NCBI GenBank assembly: GCA_001692895.1
Contig: KV748198.1
Span: 1,524,367 to 1,588,366, forward strand
Direction: 5' to 3'
DNA from: Cenococcum geophilum 1.58
Taxonomy: Eukaryota; Ascomycota; Dothideomycetes; Gloniales; Gloniaceae
Length of the DNA stretch: 64,000 nt
The position numbers and the translations under genes were made by a program. Below are positions 1 to 11,769 of this stretch, in pieces (positions within the stretch are counted from its first letter, which is position 1; each line of letters opens with the position of its first letter). Below the pieces are notes generated by a model. That model made no database searches. It was not told the origin of the DNA and worked only from the letters and a program-made list of their open reading frames with translations.

Positions 1-962
1 TATCTACTTAATAACTAAGGAAGAATACGGAGAATACGTTAAATAGGTTTTAAAGAAACTACAAAAGAAATAAATACTAGTAGTAATTAAGAAATATAAG
101 TTCTTTATAAGGAAGACCAATTTCATTAGATTTATTATTAAACTAAGTCATATTAGTATGGACCTAAAGAAAATTAAAGCTATAGTAAATTAGCAAGAAC
201 TAGAGAATGTAACATAGTTAAGGTTATTTTTAGGGGTTTGTAATTACTACAGAAGGTTTATAGCACAATAGTTAAAGAATATTAAACCGTTTACTAGGCT
301 TATAAAGAAAGAGGAACTATAGGTATAGGGAAACGAGTAAAGAAAGTTATTTAAGGAACTTAAGGAGTTATTTACCTAGGAGCTAATCCTTAAAATCTAC
401 CAACTAGGATTAGACACGGTTGTGGAAATAGATATATTAAACTACGTATTAGGAGTATGCTTACTATAGAGGTATAAGGACGTATAGCACCCAGTATTAT
501 ATTATAGTAGAAAGATAACACTACTAGAGTTAAACTATAACGTCTATAACAAAGAGTTATTAGGTATAGTTACAGCACTTAAGAAATAAAGAGCATTCTT
601 ATAAGGCGTAGAGAAACTATTTATAGTTAAAACGGATTATAAAAACCTAATAGGGTTCTTAATAATAAAAGAACTTAATTAAAGATAAGTTAGATAGGTA
701 GAGATGCTTACAGAATACTATTTTGAGATTTAGTATACTAAAGGAACTAAGAATATAAGGGCAGACGCACTTAGTAGAAAAGCTAAACTATAGAATAATA
801 AGAAGCTATTAGGAGTAATACTACGCAAAAATAAGGACAGGTGGATTAGATATAATTACCCCAAACTAGTAGTAACTTAAGAGAATAACAAACTAGAAAG
901 AGTCTATAAAATACTAAAAAGCTTTTAGGTATAAAGAATTCTAAAAGCATAGCTAGAAGATC
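1..962 (+). pseudogene. Ty3/gypsy chromovirus G1 pol, RT-RNase H part (RIP-inactivated)
   Basis: The plus strand translates, through many TAG stops at expected Gln codons, as the end of a gypsy reverse transcriptase and the RNase H domain. Readable landmarks are LRLFLGFCNYYRRFIA (about 219-267), LYYSRKITLLELNYNVYNKE (about 499-558, RNase H) and YTKGTKNIRADALSRKAKL (about 735-792, end of RNase H). The element runs in from beyond the left edge. It is interrupted at 963 by LINE L1 and resumes at 6109, where the integrase begins. No frame is open. G-to-A and C-to-T changes explain the stops, so it is dead and was inactivated by RIP. It belongs to the same family as the minus-strand copy at 55,080-64,000. 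Confidence 0.9.
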
Positions 963-976
963 TATAGATAAATATA
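963..976. repeat. Left target site duplication of LINE L1 copy 1
   Basis: TATAGATAAATATA here is repeated exactly at 6095-6108. The two copies bracket the LINE, and the gypsy reading continues across when one copy is removed. Confidence 0.9.
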
Positions 977-3900
977 TATTATTATTATTATTTATTACTT
1001 AACATCCGATTCGGATCCCTATTAGGCCCACGCGGACTACTCCTTATATACATATAGGGAGAAAACTCTATTTAAGAAAACCCCGTAATCTATCTCCCTG
1101 CCTTTTAGGACTCGCCTATAAGGCGCCTACAAGGCGCCTATAAGTCACCTATAGTGCTTTACTACCTTACTTTTTAACCTTCTTAGGAACCACTGCTGCC
1201 GTAATAAGCCTACAGACGCGCTAGTATCGCAAACTTTACTCTACCACTGTAAAGTCATTAGGGGGCGCCCGTTACTCGCCCCCCCTACCCTTTATTGCCA
1301 TTTCCCTTATAACCCGGAACTGGTTTAGTATATTTTAGCTAATAAGCCACTAGGTAACCGCCTTAAGGCATTTTTATATCGAGAGTAGTGTGTTATAGTT
1401 CTCTGTGCTAGCTACTAAGAGTATTACTTCTTAGTTAGTGCGTAAGGGGCATAACAGTATTATATATTTTGGTGTCTGTTTTAGCCAGCCATATTCGCAT
1501 CTTAGGCTACCTACTAGGACACCCACCTAGTAGAGCTAGTCTTTTAGTCCTATTATTCCTGTTCTTAAGAGTGTTACTATTATATTTTCTGCCTTTATTA
1601 GGCCTTCTTAAAGCCCTAGAGTATTTACCCCCTATAGCATTAACTATACTACGGCTTAGGTTCCTCTTACCTTAGTTAGCCTCTATACCTTTAACTCCCA
1701 TATACCTTTTTAGTGTTAGTTTAGCCAGTATTATATTACAGTAGATGGTTTCCTAGCGTTCTTTTATACTCTACTTTGGCTCCTTTCTCTCTCTTACTAT
1801 TATCTTTACTGGCCTCTTACGCGTCTCCCTTCCTCCTCTATATAGGCCTGGGCCCTAAAGTAGCACTATTCTTCTTCTGCTTTCTTTACCTATTTCTCTA
1901 ATATATCTTCCCTACTTTAGGGTTATTAGTTTATTCTCCTATAGGGCGCCCTAAGGTCCCTCTATAGTTTATTTAGGCGTGTCTTAATATACTTTATAAC
2001 ATTAGAGTTACGTTTATTTTACGCCCTTTATATTGTAGCGGCTTCAATATATAGCTATAGGGGGGGGATATTAGCTTCCTTTTTAAGCAGTGCTATAGCC
2101 GTTCGCTTATATCCGCCTATTATACTCTAGAGGTAGGCTATTTAGACCTTTTAGAGTGGTTTAAGGAGCGATTTAGGGGGGCCTTTCTTAGATTCTCTAA
2201 TGGCCCAAATACTAGACCTATATATTATAGTTGGCCGGACAACTGCTATATATAGTAGGCGTGACCTCTAAAAGCATGGACCCCATATAGAATTAACGAT
2301 CCTAGATAATGTAATATACTATACTTAGCCCTTACGGGCCGCTTATACTATATATACGCTCCACCGGAGCTTACTATCTACCCATACTCCTAATACCCTT
2401 AGGCCCTAAACTAGTTAACCCCTAAAGCCTTAGATGTGAATTATATACTAAAGATCTGTAGATTAGTTGCGTTTTCTTATAAAGTGGATTAGCTAGTATT
2501 TCTCTAGTAAGAATTGGACTCTATATTGTCTTGCCTATTCTATATAGGTATTATAAGCTTTCTCTAGTGTTCTGCAATTCTTTGCGGCTGTTGGCCCGTA
2601 TATAATTAGGTTTATATTATTAATAAAGCCTATCCCCTAGGTTACCCCTTTCTTAAAGAAGTTAAGCAGGTTACTTATAAAGAAAAGGAAGAGTATAGGC
2701 GAGAGGGGTAATCCTTATAGTATTTCTGTTATAACTATAATAGGGGGGCTCTGGTATCCGCTAAAGACTAGTAATATTTCTTTCTAACCTATAAACCCTT
2801 AAATAAATTATATAATCCATTCTAGGAAGCCTTTTACCCTAAGGATATATAGAAGACGCTCGTAGGGTACGTTATCGTAAGCGCCGCTAATATCTAGGCT
2901 AAGTATTAATACTATAAAATTCCTTCGCATCGCCTATACGGATTTAATAGTAGTAATAAGTAGCGTAAGTGCTAATAGTGTTAAGCGGTTCTTTCTTGCC
3001 CCTATTTAGCTNTNTNNTAGTANGNNNTNTTCCTNNNCNNTNTNTNCTATANNNTCCGNTATTACCNTTTNTANNATCTTNNTAAGGGTNTTTTCTAANG
3101 CAATAGGGCGGTAGCTTCCTAGGATTAAGTAATCTACTTTACCTTCTTTCCATAAAATAACCGTCGTTATAGATCTTCCGAGTCGCGGGTAGTAGCCTAT
3201 AGTAAAGCATACCCTAGCTATATCTGCAAGCCAGGGTGCTATAAGTGGTCTATAGGTTTTTAAGGCCTTATTTAAAACCCTATCTAGTCCTAGTGCTATA
3301 TTATTTAAAAGGCGGCTAATGGTTCTAGCTATTTCCTCTATTATTATATCGCTGTCGACCCTCAGGTAAGTCACCAGTGTTTTACCTATAATATTGCTAA
3401 GGTCTGCCGGAGCCAGTTAGGGGAAGAACCTCTTTATAAGGACCTTTGCCTTCTCATCATTATTATTAGTAGCCTATAATTCCCCTGCTCTTTATAGGGG
3501 TAGTAGGTATAAGTCTTCTACTAGGCGCCCTACCTTTTTCTTTACCTATTTCGCTATAGCCCAAAGGCCCTTATTATAGGGGAGGCTCGAGTTAAAAGTA
3601 TGCTCGTTTATAAACCGTCTCCAGTTATTTCTTACTTCTTTCTTTAGGGTATTCTTTAACTGGTTTCTCGTGTCTTTATATCATCTCTTATCTTTAGGGT
3701 TGTAGCTACTTATATATTTCCTTTTTACTTATTATTGGCTAGTAATAAGAACCGCGCATTATACGGACTATACGTATCGCGCGTAGGGGCCCGGTTTTAA
3801 GACCGGGCAGTACTCTTCTAGCCCATTTTTAATCGCTACCTAGATCCTTTTTAGTCTTTAGTTAATTTCCTTAGGGGTAGCTAATAAGCCTCACTCGTTT

Positions 3901-6094
3901 AGAATTGGGTGGATTTCTTCTAGGTCTTAGAGTTGTTATTTAACTGTATTAAGGAAACTATCTATTTTAAGCTTCCTTATTACATATCTTTTACTACTTA
4001 GTTACGCCTTAATATCCAAATCTAGCTATATTTGGATGGGGATATAGTCTAAGGCGAGTGCCTATTCTTCTTTAGGGTTACACCTTTTAAGTCTCTGGTA
4101 TAGGCCTTCGTCCATAAATATAAGGTTAATTATACTTTTAGAGGTTCCTTATTGCCATATAGTTGCTCCTAGGGGAGTGGCCAACTTAAGGCCCTAGGTG
4201 TTTATAGCTCTTAGTAGGCACTCTACCTATTAATTAGCAGCAATATAGATACCCCCCCACCGCAGGTAGTGGAGGTTTATGTCTCCTAATAGGATGAACT
4301 TTATACCTTTGGTTTCTAGCAAGCTTATTACCGATATAATATTCTCTATTTATAGGACCCCTTTAACCCTAGGGTTATACACATTAATAATTTATACTAG
4401 TCCCCTATATATCTAGATTGTTACAACTACAATATCTAGGTTAACTGCCTGCTATAACTATAAGGATAGGCTAATAGCCTTGCTAATTATAAAGCATACG
4501 TATATAGCTGCTTTTGGTTTATATAGGAGCTAGAATCCTAAGGGGCAGTATATTAATTATATATAGGTATTATAGTACGGCTCTTATATAGTAAGGATAT
4601 AGTGTTTCTCTAAGTCTAAACTGTCTAGTAAAGGCCTTGCAAGATAGTGATTTGTGTTGCCGCAGTTATACTATATAATAGATAGGTAGCGGACCCCCGG
4701 CGAGGGTCCTTCGCCTCTCCTTTATTCCTCACTTTTTCTATTTCTACTTTCTCTAGGATATTTAGAACTTCTATCTCTTATATTTATACCCTAGTTACTA
4801 CTCATTTTATATAGAGCTTTCCATTCCCGTGTCTTATATTCCTACTAGCGCTTCTATATCTAAATCTATTATTATCTCCGGTTCCTTTTCTGTTCTTACT
4901 AGCTAGCTATACGCCCTTTATAGGTCGGCTATAAATGTTATATTTACTACGTTAAATCTAATTCTTAATTGTCCTGGTCTTAAGCTTACTGTAGCTGTCC
5001 ATAGGGGTCTTCCTATTAGGCGTCCTCTCCCTTGTGTCCCCTATAACCCTTATATCCCTATATAGTCTAGTAATATCGCGCGGCGCCGCTTCTGGCCCGT
5101 TAAGGCTTGGGATAGCTGGCCTAGCCCCCCAGTACTAAAGGTAGGAAACGCTAGGAAGGCACCTACGTCCCCCTAGCTTATCGCCTATTGTTTCCATTCA
5201 TATAACCTAGCGTGCAGTTATTCCCGCAGCTGTTAAGCCCTTACCTTCCGCCTCCTGTATTTAATGCAGTTTTCTCTCTCCCACGCCTTATATATGCTTC
5301 GGTAGCAGTTTACGCATTTTATTTAGTCTTAATTTAAGTAGTGTCTTATATCGTGGGGGCCTGCATAGTAGCCGCAGCACACCTATACTGCGTATGTGGA
5401 TTAAGTATATCCCCATTATACGCAGCGGTAGCATCGTTCTAGGTATAGTCTGTAGTTATAGAGCCTTGCGTTATATATAAGGCTATTTATAATTATTCCT
5501 TTTTGGATAAGGAGTTTTTACATTCCTAGTGTATATGTGCTAACAATAAGGGAGCCATGCGTTCGACCGGCGTCTCCCTAGCGAGTCTTTAGCGACCCTT
5601 ATATCCTCTTATTATTCTTATTATTTACTTAGTTTGCATTTTCCTATTAAAGCCATTGGATTTAGGTAATCTCAAGGCCTAGTATAAGGCGTTCTGTATG
5701 TTTTACTATCTCCTATATAGTTGCTGTGTTATCTACCTAGCGTCCCTTTTCTACCCTAAGGCTTATAGGAACCGCTAGGACTTCAACTAGGTAGTCTTTA
5801 CGGAGCACTTTTATGCCAATACGTTCTCCTAGCCTATCCCCTGCCCTTACGGCTCATTCCTTTACCTATTAGTCCTTTAGGGTAACTCTAATATCTCCGC
5901 TCCTAAGGTGTCGGACTACAACTACGTCGTAGACCTCTTTGTGAATCTCCGTAAGGACTTCTGTTTCTAATTATCCCCTAAGCCCCTCTGCTTTTTCTGT
6001 ATTTGGTCGTATTGTGATTATATACCCGGTTATTGTCTTAAGGGGGGTGGGTTCCCTATGCTGTGGAAGCGCGGCTACGGCGGCCCAGGTGCGG
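977..6094 (-). mobile_element. Tad1-like non-LTR retrotransposon (LINE L1), copy 1, near full length, RIP-inactivated
   Basis: A minus-strand LINE of about 5.1 kb. Its 5' end is at 6094 and its 3' end is a short (TAA)n-type tail at about 977-995. In the minus-strand direction it contains an ORF1 region with decayed zinc knuckles (about 5430-5290, reading CCGYYAGPHDIRHYL and KCVNCYRS). Next is an AP-endonuclease motif ILLGDINLHYLRWGG near 4300-4250. The reverse transcriptase core is at 3374-3006, with ITTVILWKEGKVDY followed by SYRPI, and RNase H/C-terminal sequence follows toward 1700. Flanking 14-bp target duplications (963-976 and 6095-6108) show insertion into gypsy G1 by target-primed reverse transcription. 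Scattered ambiguous bases lie at 3012-3100. A second copy is at 43,885-47,626. Confidence 0.88.
3006..3374 (-). pseudogene. LINE L1 reverse transcriptase core segment
   Basis: This is the longest open stretch in LINE L1 copy 1 (about 120 codons). It reads as the N-terminal fingers of a Tad-clade reverse transcriptase: WLADIARVCFTIGYYPRLGR, then STTVILWKEGKVDY, then GSYRPI, a fixed family block. It ends in a run of ambiguous bases that prevents reading toward the catalytic FADD box. It is a fragment of a dead element, not a host gene. The equivalent stretch in the second L1 copy (about 45,900-46,260) has stops. Confidence 0.85.
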
Positions 6095-6108
6095 TATAGA
6101 TAAATATA
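6095..6108. repeat. Right target site duplication of LINE L1 copy 1
   Basis: TATAGATAAATATA, identical to 963-976. The gypsy reading frame continues directly after it. Confidence 0.9.
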
Positions 6109-8281
6109 CATAAAAACCGAGAAGTAAAGTATATCCTAAAGAGCATAGCAGAATATTTTATAGAAGATTTTTATAAGGGAATAACTTAGGGATATAATGG
6201 AGTAATAAGCTTAGTATTAAGACTATAAGAAGAATACATTATTAATAGAATCTAGAATATTATAAGAAAAGTAATAAAGGAGTATCTAAATTACTAAAGG
6301 AATAAACTAATAAGGTATAAGCTATATGGAGGGCTACAACCTATTAAAATACTAGAGAAACTATAGGAGGTTATATTATAGGACTTTATTATTAAGTTAT
6401 TAAAGTTAAGAGATCCTATTACCGGACAAGAGTATAATATAATCTTAGTAATAGTGGACAAGTTAACTAAATAGGGCTACTTTATAGCATGTATAGAAGA
6501 AATCTTAGTAGAAGATATCGCTAGAATCTATATTAAGGAAGTATTTATAAGATATAAAGCACTAAGCAAGATTATATTAGATAGAGATTTAAGATTTATA
6601 GCAGTATTCTAGGAGGTATTCTTAGCAGAATAAGGAGTTAGAGTAGTAACTTCTACTATATATTATCCGCAGACAGACGGTTAAATAAAAAGATTAAATT
6701 AGACGCTAAAATAGTATCTAAGATATTATATTAATTATACACAGAATAATTAGGTATTGTTATTACTAGTTATATAGTTTATATATAATATAACACTACA
6801 GAAAGGAATAGGTATATTACTATTTAAGGCAAATTACGGATATAAGCTAAGAATATTGTTGTTACTATAGTAAGCGAAGAAAATAAGTAGCATAGCTAAA
6901 GAAAAAATAAAGATACTAATAAATCTTTATATAGACCTTATAGAATTAGTAAAAAAGGTATAAGAGAGAATAAAAGGTACTATAACGCTAAGAGATCTAT
7001 AGGACCAGATCTTAAGGAGGGAGATAAAGTATAGCTACTATATAAAATTTTTAAGAGTTAATAACTAAGTAAGAAGTTAGACTATATTAGACTAGGACCT
7101 TTTAAAATTATATAGAGAATTTCACTGATTACGTTTAAGTTAAACTTATTAGCTAAGATAAAGATCTACCCTATATAGTATATTATAATATTAGAGCTAG
7201 TATATAGGAATATTAAGCTACTGGTTTATAAAGTAGACATATATAAAAGATAAAAAGAAGATAAATAGTAAGTTTTAAAGATTGTTAGTTATAAGAACAT
7301 TAACAATAAAATATAGTACGAGGTTAAGTAAATAGGCTATATAGAGACTACCTAGGAACTACTATAGAATTTAAAGAATGCTATAGGAAAGGTATAGGAG
7401 TATTAAAAGAAAACGGGTTAGGTAATATTAAGAAGGAGCTAAAGATAAAGGGATTAGTTAAAGGTAATAGACGAGCCGGATTACCTAAGAGATCTACTAC
7501 TAGCGTATAAACTATTTCTACCTCTTCTTAATTAGAATTCTTTTTAGCCTCCTTAGCCTTAAGTTTAGATAAACCTTACTTTACTAAGCGAAGCTCTTTT
7601 AAGCGCACCTTTTTATACACCTTTACTAGATGGCTTAGGTAAGCATAAGTATCTAGTTAAGCTTTTAGAGCCTAAGATGCCTTATTAAAACAACGCTATA
7701 CTTTAGTAAGGGCCTCGGCTAGCTTACTCTCTAATCTTTTAGCTGCTACTAATACGCGCGACCTTAGAGGAGATTAGATAAGGAACTAGACGGTTATAAA
7801 GAATAATAAGACGCGTATATTTAGCGCTAAAGACAGATTAAACATTATAGGATAACTGTATATTTGCTTACGTACACTTAGTATAAAAAGAAGGTTAGTA
7901 ACTAGACGGAGACGTAATTATAATATATACTAACTTCTTCTTAGCATAACAAGAATAGGATAGTATAACTTTACTAAGCAATAGAATAAATATTACTAGC
8001 TAGTTATAATAATTAGACGTAGAGGATCTAATAGGAGGTATTAGGAATAATAAAGGTCATTAAATTAAAGACGGGAATGCTATACCTTTAATAGACGACT
8101 CAGAGATAGGAGATATCTTTAAGGACAAAGATAAAGAGGAGGGAGATAGTATTACGGACCTTATATTAGCAGTAGTATAACTACTAGGGAAAGATATAAA
8201 TAGGTTAGTTAAGATAGTATAGGAGGCGCTAGAACCGATTAAGCTATGGGATAAGAGGTAGCTAAGTTATATAGCTAGTTA
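6109..8281 (+). pseudogene. Gypsy chromovirus G1: integrase, chromodomain and C-terminal tail (RIP-inactivated)
   Basis: Continuation of the gypsy copy broken at 962. It translates as an integrase core: DFIIKLLKLRDPITGQEYN (about 6380-6435), then VDKLTK-GYF, then ILDRDLRFIAVF, then VVTSTIYYPQTDG (about 6640-6680). A chromodomain follows at about 7268-7420, reading VLKIVSYKNINNKIQYEVK, IGY and LKNAIGKV. The chromodomain marks the element as a chromovirus, a class that targets modified histones. An acidic tail (about 8020-8280, e.g. DSEIGDIFKDKDKEEGDSI) precedes the LTR; its antisense counterpart lies at 34,134-34,850. Stop codons occur throughout. Confidence 0.88.
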
Positions 8282-8568
8282 TGTTATAAGTTTGGTATGT
8301 GGGAATATAGAAATATAGGAACGTAACGTACTAACGTACTAACGTATTAACGTACTAAACCCTTTACTATAGGGAGGAGTTATATACTTAAGGACGTACG
8401 GTCTCTATAGATAGTTTCTCTTCTTTATAGTAAATCTTAGAATACAATTAAAGTTAATCTGTTAGGTAACTACTCCACTAGTTATATTTACGTTGTTAAC
8501 TATTCTATACCTATATACCTAGCCTATTAACAAGTCCACCGTAGTATTTCCTACAAGGCTTCGTTATA
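8282..8568 (+). repeat. 3' LTR of gypsy G1
   Basis: Begins TGTTATAAG and ends CTTCGTTATA, which fits TG...CA with the last C changed to T. It is 287 bp. The reverse complement matches 33,842-34,134, whose end reads TGTAACGAAG. It contains four tandem copies of the 8-mer ACGTACTA (8326-8357). Immediately beyond it, the minus-strand gypsy G2 RT begins, so G1 is inserted in G2. Confidence 0.75.
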
Positions 8569-10200
8569 TTTACGGTCCGTAGGAGTATCTACTAGTTAAT
8601 TATAACCGTTTTCTTTAGGTCGGTCTTAATTCTATCTATACTAATAATAAACCCTAGGTACTTTATATACTTAATACTAAATTTTAACTTCTTAATATTA
8701 GCCTAAAGGCTAGCCTTACGAAGCCGTTATAGGACTTTATAGACGTATTCTTTATATTCTGGCTTGTTCTTAAAGTAGACTATAATATTATCTAAGTAGG
8801 CCGTATAGAAGTTATTAAAGTAGGTAAAGAGTATATTATTTATATACTGCTAGTACGTAGCTAGTCCGTTAGTTAGTCTAAAAGGAAGTATCTTATATTT
8901 ATACGTTCTATAATAGGTCTAAAATATAATAAGATCCTTAAAGCTAGGGTTTATCTTAATTTAGTAGAAGGTATAGCGGATATTAAGCTTTATAAAAACC
9001 CTAGCTCTATTAATTTAAGCTAGAGTTTTATTAAGTAAAGATAGCGGATAGCGGTCCTTACGGGTTATATTATTTAGCTTATAGTAGTTAAAATATAGAA
9101 ATAAAGTCCTCTATTTGGCTTTTTAATATAAAAATAAGGTAAGGTAAGAGTGGCCTAGCTAGGCTTAATAAAGCCCTTATTTAGGTTATTAATAAAGTAC
9201 TACTTTATAGCCTCTAATTTAATAATAAACTGCTAGTAGAGGGGGCTAAAGCTAAGGGCGTTTTCCTTACCTTGCTTAATCTCGATCTTATAGTTATATA
9301 GTTAGTAAGACAGAAGTATATTAGATGCTGCTTTAGAGAATATATCCTTAAATTTCCAGTGTTAATAGGGTAGATAGTCTGGGGATGGCGTAGTATATAA
9401 ATCCGTTACGGATTAAGCTATATATCCTTCTTAAAGGCCTAGTCCCTATATATAATATTAGTTTAGTAAATAGTATTAATCTAGGGCTATATAAGGTTCT
9501 ATTTTATAATACTAATTTCTTTTATAAAGAAAGGGGTTAGGGGTAGAGTGTTAGGCTAGATAAGCTATCTACTTTACATATTAAGCTATAAGCCTAAATA
9601 GGCTAGCTATTTTCTCCTAAGATTATATTATAGCTTTTTAGGTCCATAATAAAAAAGGGGATATTATATTACCTTTATCCGTTAATATAAAGGTAAATCC
9701 GCAAGATAGTCGTAATAGGTAGCCCTATCTATCTATTATATCTATAAATAGGAATTAGTTTTAGCAGTTCTTTAAGGGGTATATTTAAAAGGTTAGCTAG
9801 CTTTATAGTATACTAGGTATCTACTAAAATAAAGATATTTACTCTAGAGTTAGCTAAAGTAAAGGTTAAAACTTAATATTTATTATGGAATAAAGTATAA
9901 GGAATAGTATAGCTTTTTCTACTAACTAGCCGACCTAGATTAATATATAATATATTAATTCCGTTTAACCCTAGAGGGAAGTCTTTTTTTAAGGTTCCTC
10001 TTTTCCTAACTCTATAGTATTCTTTTAGATTAATAGAACTTTATCCCTTTTTATATTTATTAGGCAGTCCTTTATAATATAGCCCTTTTAGCTATAAGAG
10101 AAGTAAGCTCCTTAATTATTAAGGGCCTATTTTTAGGGGTCGCTATATATAGGCCGAGTATATACTAAACCTATAGTAGAACTAGCTATATAGCTAGTAT
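8569..10200 (-). pseudogene. Gypsy G2 pol: zinc knuckle, protease and reverse transcriptase (RIP-inactivated, truncated)
   Basis: On the minus strand, from about 10,130 downward, a CCHC zinc knuckle is visible with Cys mutated to Tyr (AYFSYSQKGYIIKDCL; TGC to TAC/TAT is a RIP transition). It is followed by a retropepsin region with FILVDTQYTIKLANLL (about 9840-9790), then a reverse transcriptase (about 9300-8570) with TYQQYINNILF and FNNFYTAYLDDNIVYF, the YLDD catalytic box. The reading stops at the G1 LTR (8568), so the RNase H and integrase were separated by the G1 insertion and are outside the window. Confidence 0.82.
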
Positions 10201-10299
10201 TATAGGAGTTATTAATTATACTAGGGCACTACAGGCCGTTCTTATATATAAAGGCTTAGTTAAAAGAACAGAATCTATTAGTAGCTAGTAAACGAGAAT

Positions 10300-10758
10300 T
10301 CTAAGATAAGGACTGGAATAAGGTCGATATAACGGGACTAGCCCAGTTACAGTAGGAATGTCTTAGTGAAACACTTAACAGATAAATTCTAACGCTTTAA
10401 CCAAATTCTGCCAAATTCTAACAGCTTAATCGACTTTTGCCAAATTCTACTAGATTAATTAAATTTTACTAAAGTCTATCAAAGACCGCGTGCGTATATG
10501 CGCATGCATCGACCACTAAGCCCTTAACTATTTAATTATATAATTCTCTTATTATTCCTTTCTCTTCTTTACGTAATGTCTTGTTCTTAGCGAGAGCTAA
10601 ATACCCTTAAATTTAGATAGAATTTATATTATTCCTTTAAATCTTCCCTAAAGTCTCTCCGCGCCCTTACAGTCGAGGAAAGGATACGTCTATATACATG
10701 GCGCCAAGGCTTAGCCGAGCCCCTAACTAGGATCTGTAACAGTGCCGTAACATTATAT
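10300..10758. repeat. LTR-like noncoding block inside gypsy G2
   Basis: This noncoding block lies between the G2 gag (about 10,780-11,100) and its zinc knuckle (about 10,130), so it interrupts the element. It contains repeated CCAAATTCTGCC-type motifs at 10,400-10,460. The segment 10,320-10,372 (ACGGGACTAGCCCAGTTACA and following) resembles 32,735-32,790 after RIP-type changes. It keeps several CpA dinucleotides, so it is less mutated than its surroundings. A solo LTR is plausible; the ends could not be fixed. Confidence 0.4.
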
Positions 10759-10759
10759 T

Positions 10760-11140
10760 ACTAATAGTTGGATTTAAAGAGTTTTAAGCTTTATACCGCT
10801 TAATATATATCTTAATTTAATAGAGGCCTTAGTTAATAGCTAAGCGCTAGTCTATAAGTTCCTTTAGCGTCTATATAGTAGTAAAAACTAGTAGTATAGC
10901 TTACTATAGGTCTAGAGTAAGCTTATTAAATAGATCTAGCAGTAAATCTTCTTAGGGAATTTAGGCCTAGCTAGCTAGGTATAAAAAGCGGATCTAAAAG
11001 GCTAAAAAGGTCTTTATTGTTTTTATATTTAGGCTTTTATAATTAAGCTAGGCATTCTATACTTTAAAAAGGTCATTGTAAATAAAAGATAGGTAGATAA
11101 CTATCTCTTCTCTAAAGAGGAAAGGATTTATTAAGTTCTA
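10760..11140 (-). pseudogene. Gypsy G2 gag fragment
   Basis: The minus strand reads FLAFQIRFLYLASQAQIPQE followed by DLLLDLFNKL and TLDLQQAILL when TAG is read as Gln. This is the fungal gypsy gag pattern of a chain of short helices preceding the zinc knuckle. It has many stops and is dead. Confidence 0.6.
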
Positions 11141-11769
11141 TACGTATTGCGGACATAGGTATATCCCTACCGGTACGGCTAAAGATATAGGCTATTTTAG
11201 CCTAAGTAGTAGGGAAGTAGTCCGTATTAACGTTAAACTTATTCTATAATTAAAGCTTTTGATTATTAAATATAGGGTTAGTTCCGTTTATAAGTAATAA
11301 GTAATCTATAACCTTTATAGACCGTAATAATACTAATATAATATATTTAGGCTAGGGCCTTAAGGACTATAGCAAGTCTCTAGGTTTTTAATAACTTATT
11401 GCTAGGTATAGGGGGTCTCTAGCTTTAAGTAGCTCTTAAAGTTATTTAATTTTAATATTAGCTGCCGCGAGCTTTATCTAGGAGTTTAAGTTAGTTACTA
11501 TTTTACTATTAAAGGTATTTAAGGGTCCTATAGTTGCTTTACTAACTACTATATTTCTTAGCATAGTAGTAGGGGTATTAGGTAATTTCTAGTAGATTTC
11601 TATAGGGGTTTTAGTCTATATATATTTAATAGGTCTTATTTTATTCTGTTCTATTCTTTAAGTTCTAGTAATAGTCTTTAGGTCTAATTCTATATTTTAT
11701 TTTAGTTTGTGGTCTTATAGCTATATTTAAGTTCCTTTTTAGGAAGAAGAGTATATAAGCTTTAGATAA

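Noticed and set aside
1469..1675. 68-codon hydrophobic plus-strand frame, with a counterpart at 44,369-44,575
   Set aside because: Its recurrence is explained by both lying antisense in the 3' part of the two LINE L1 copies.
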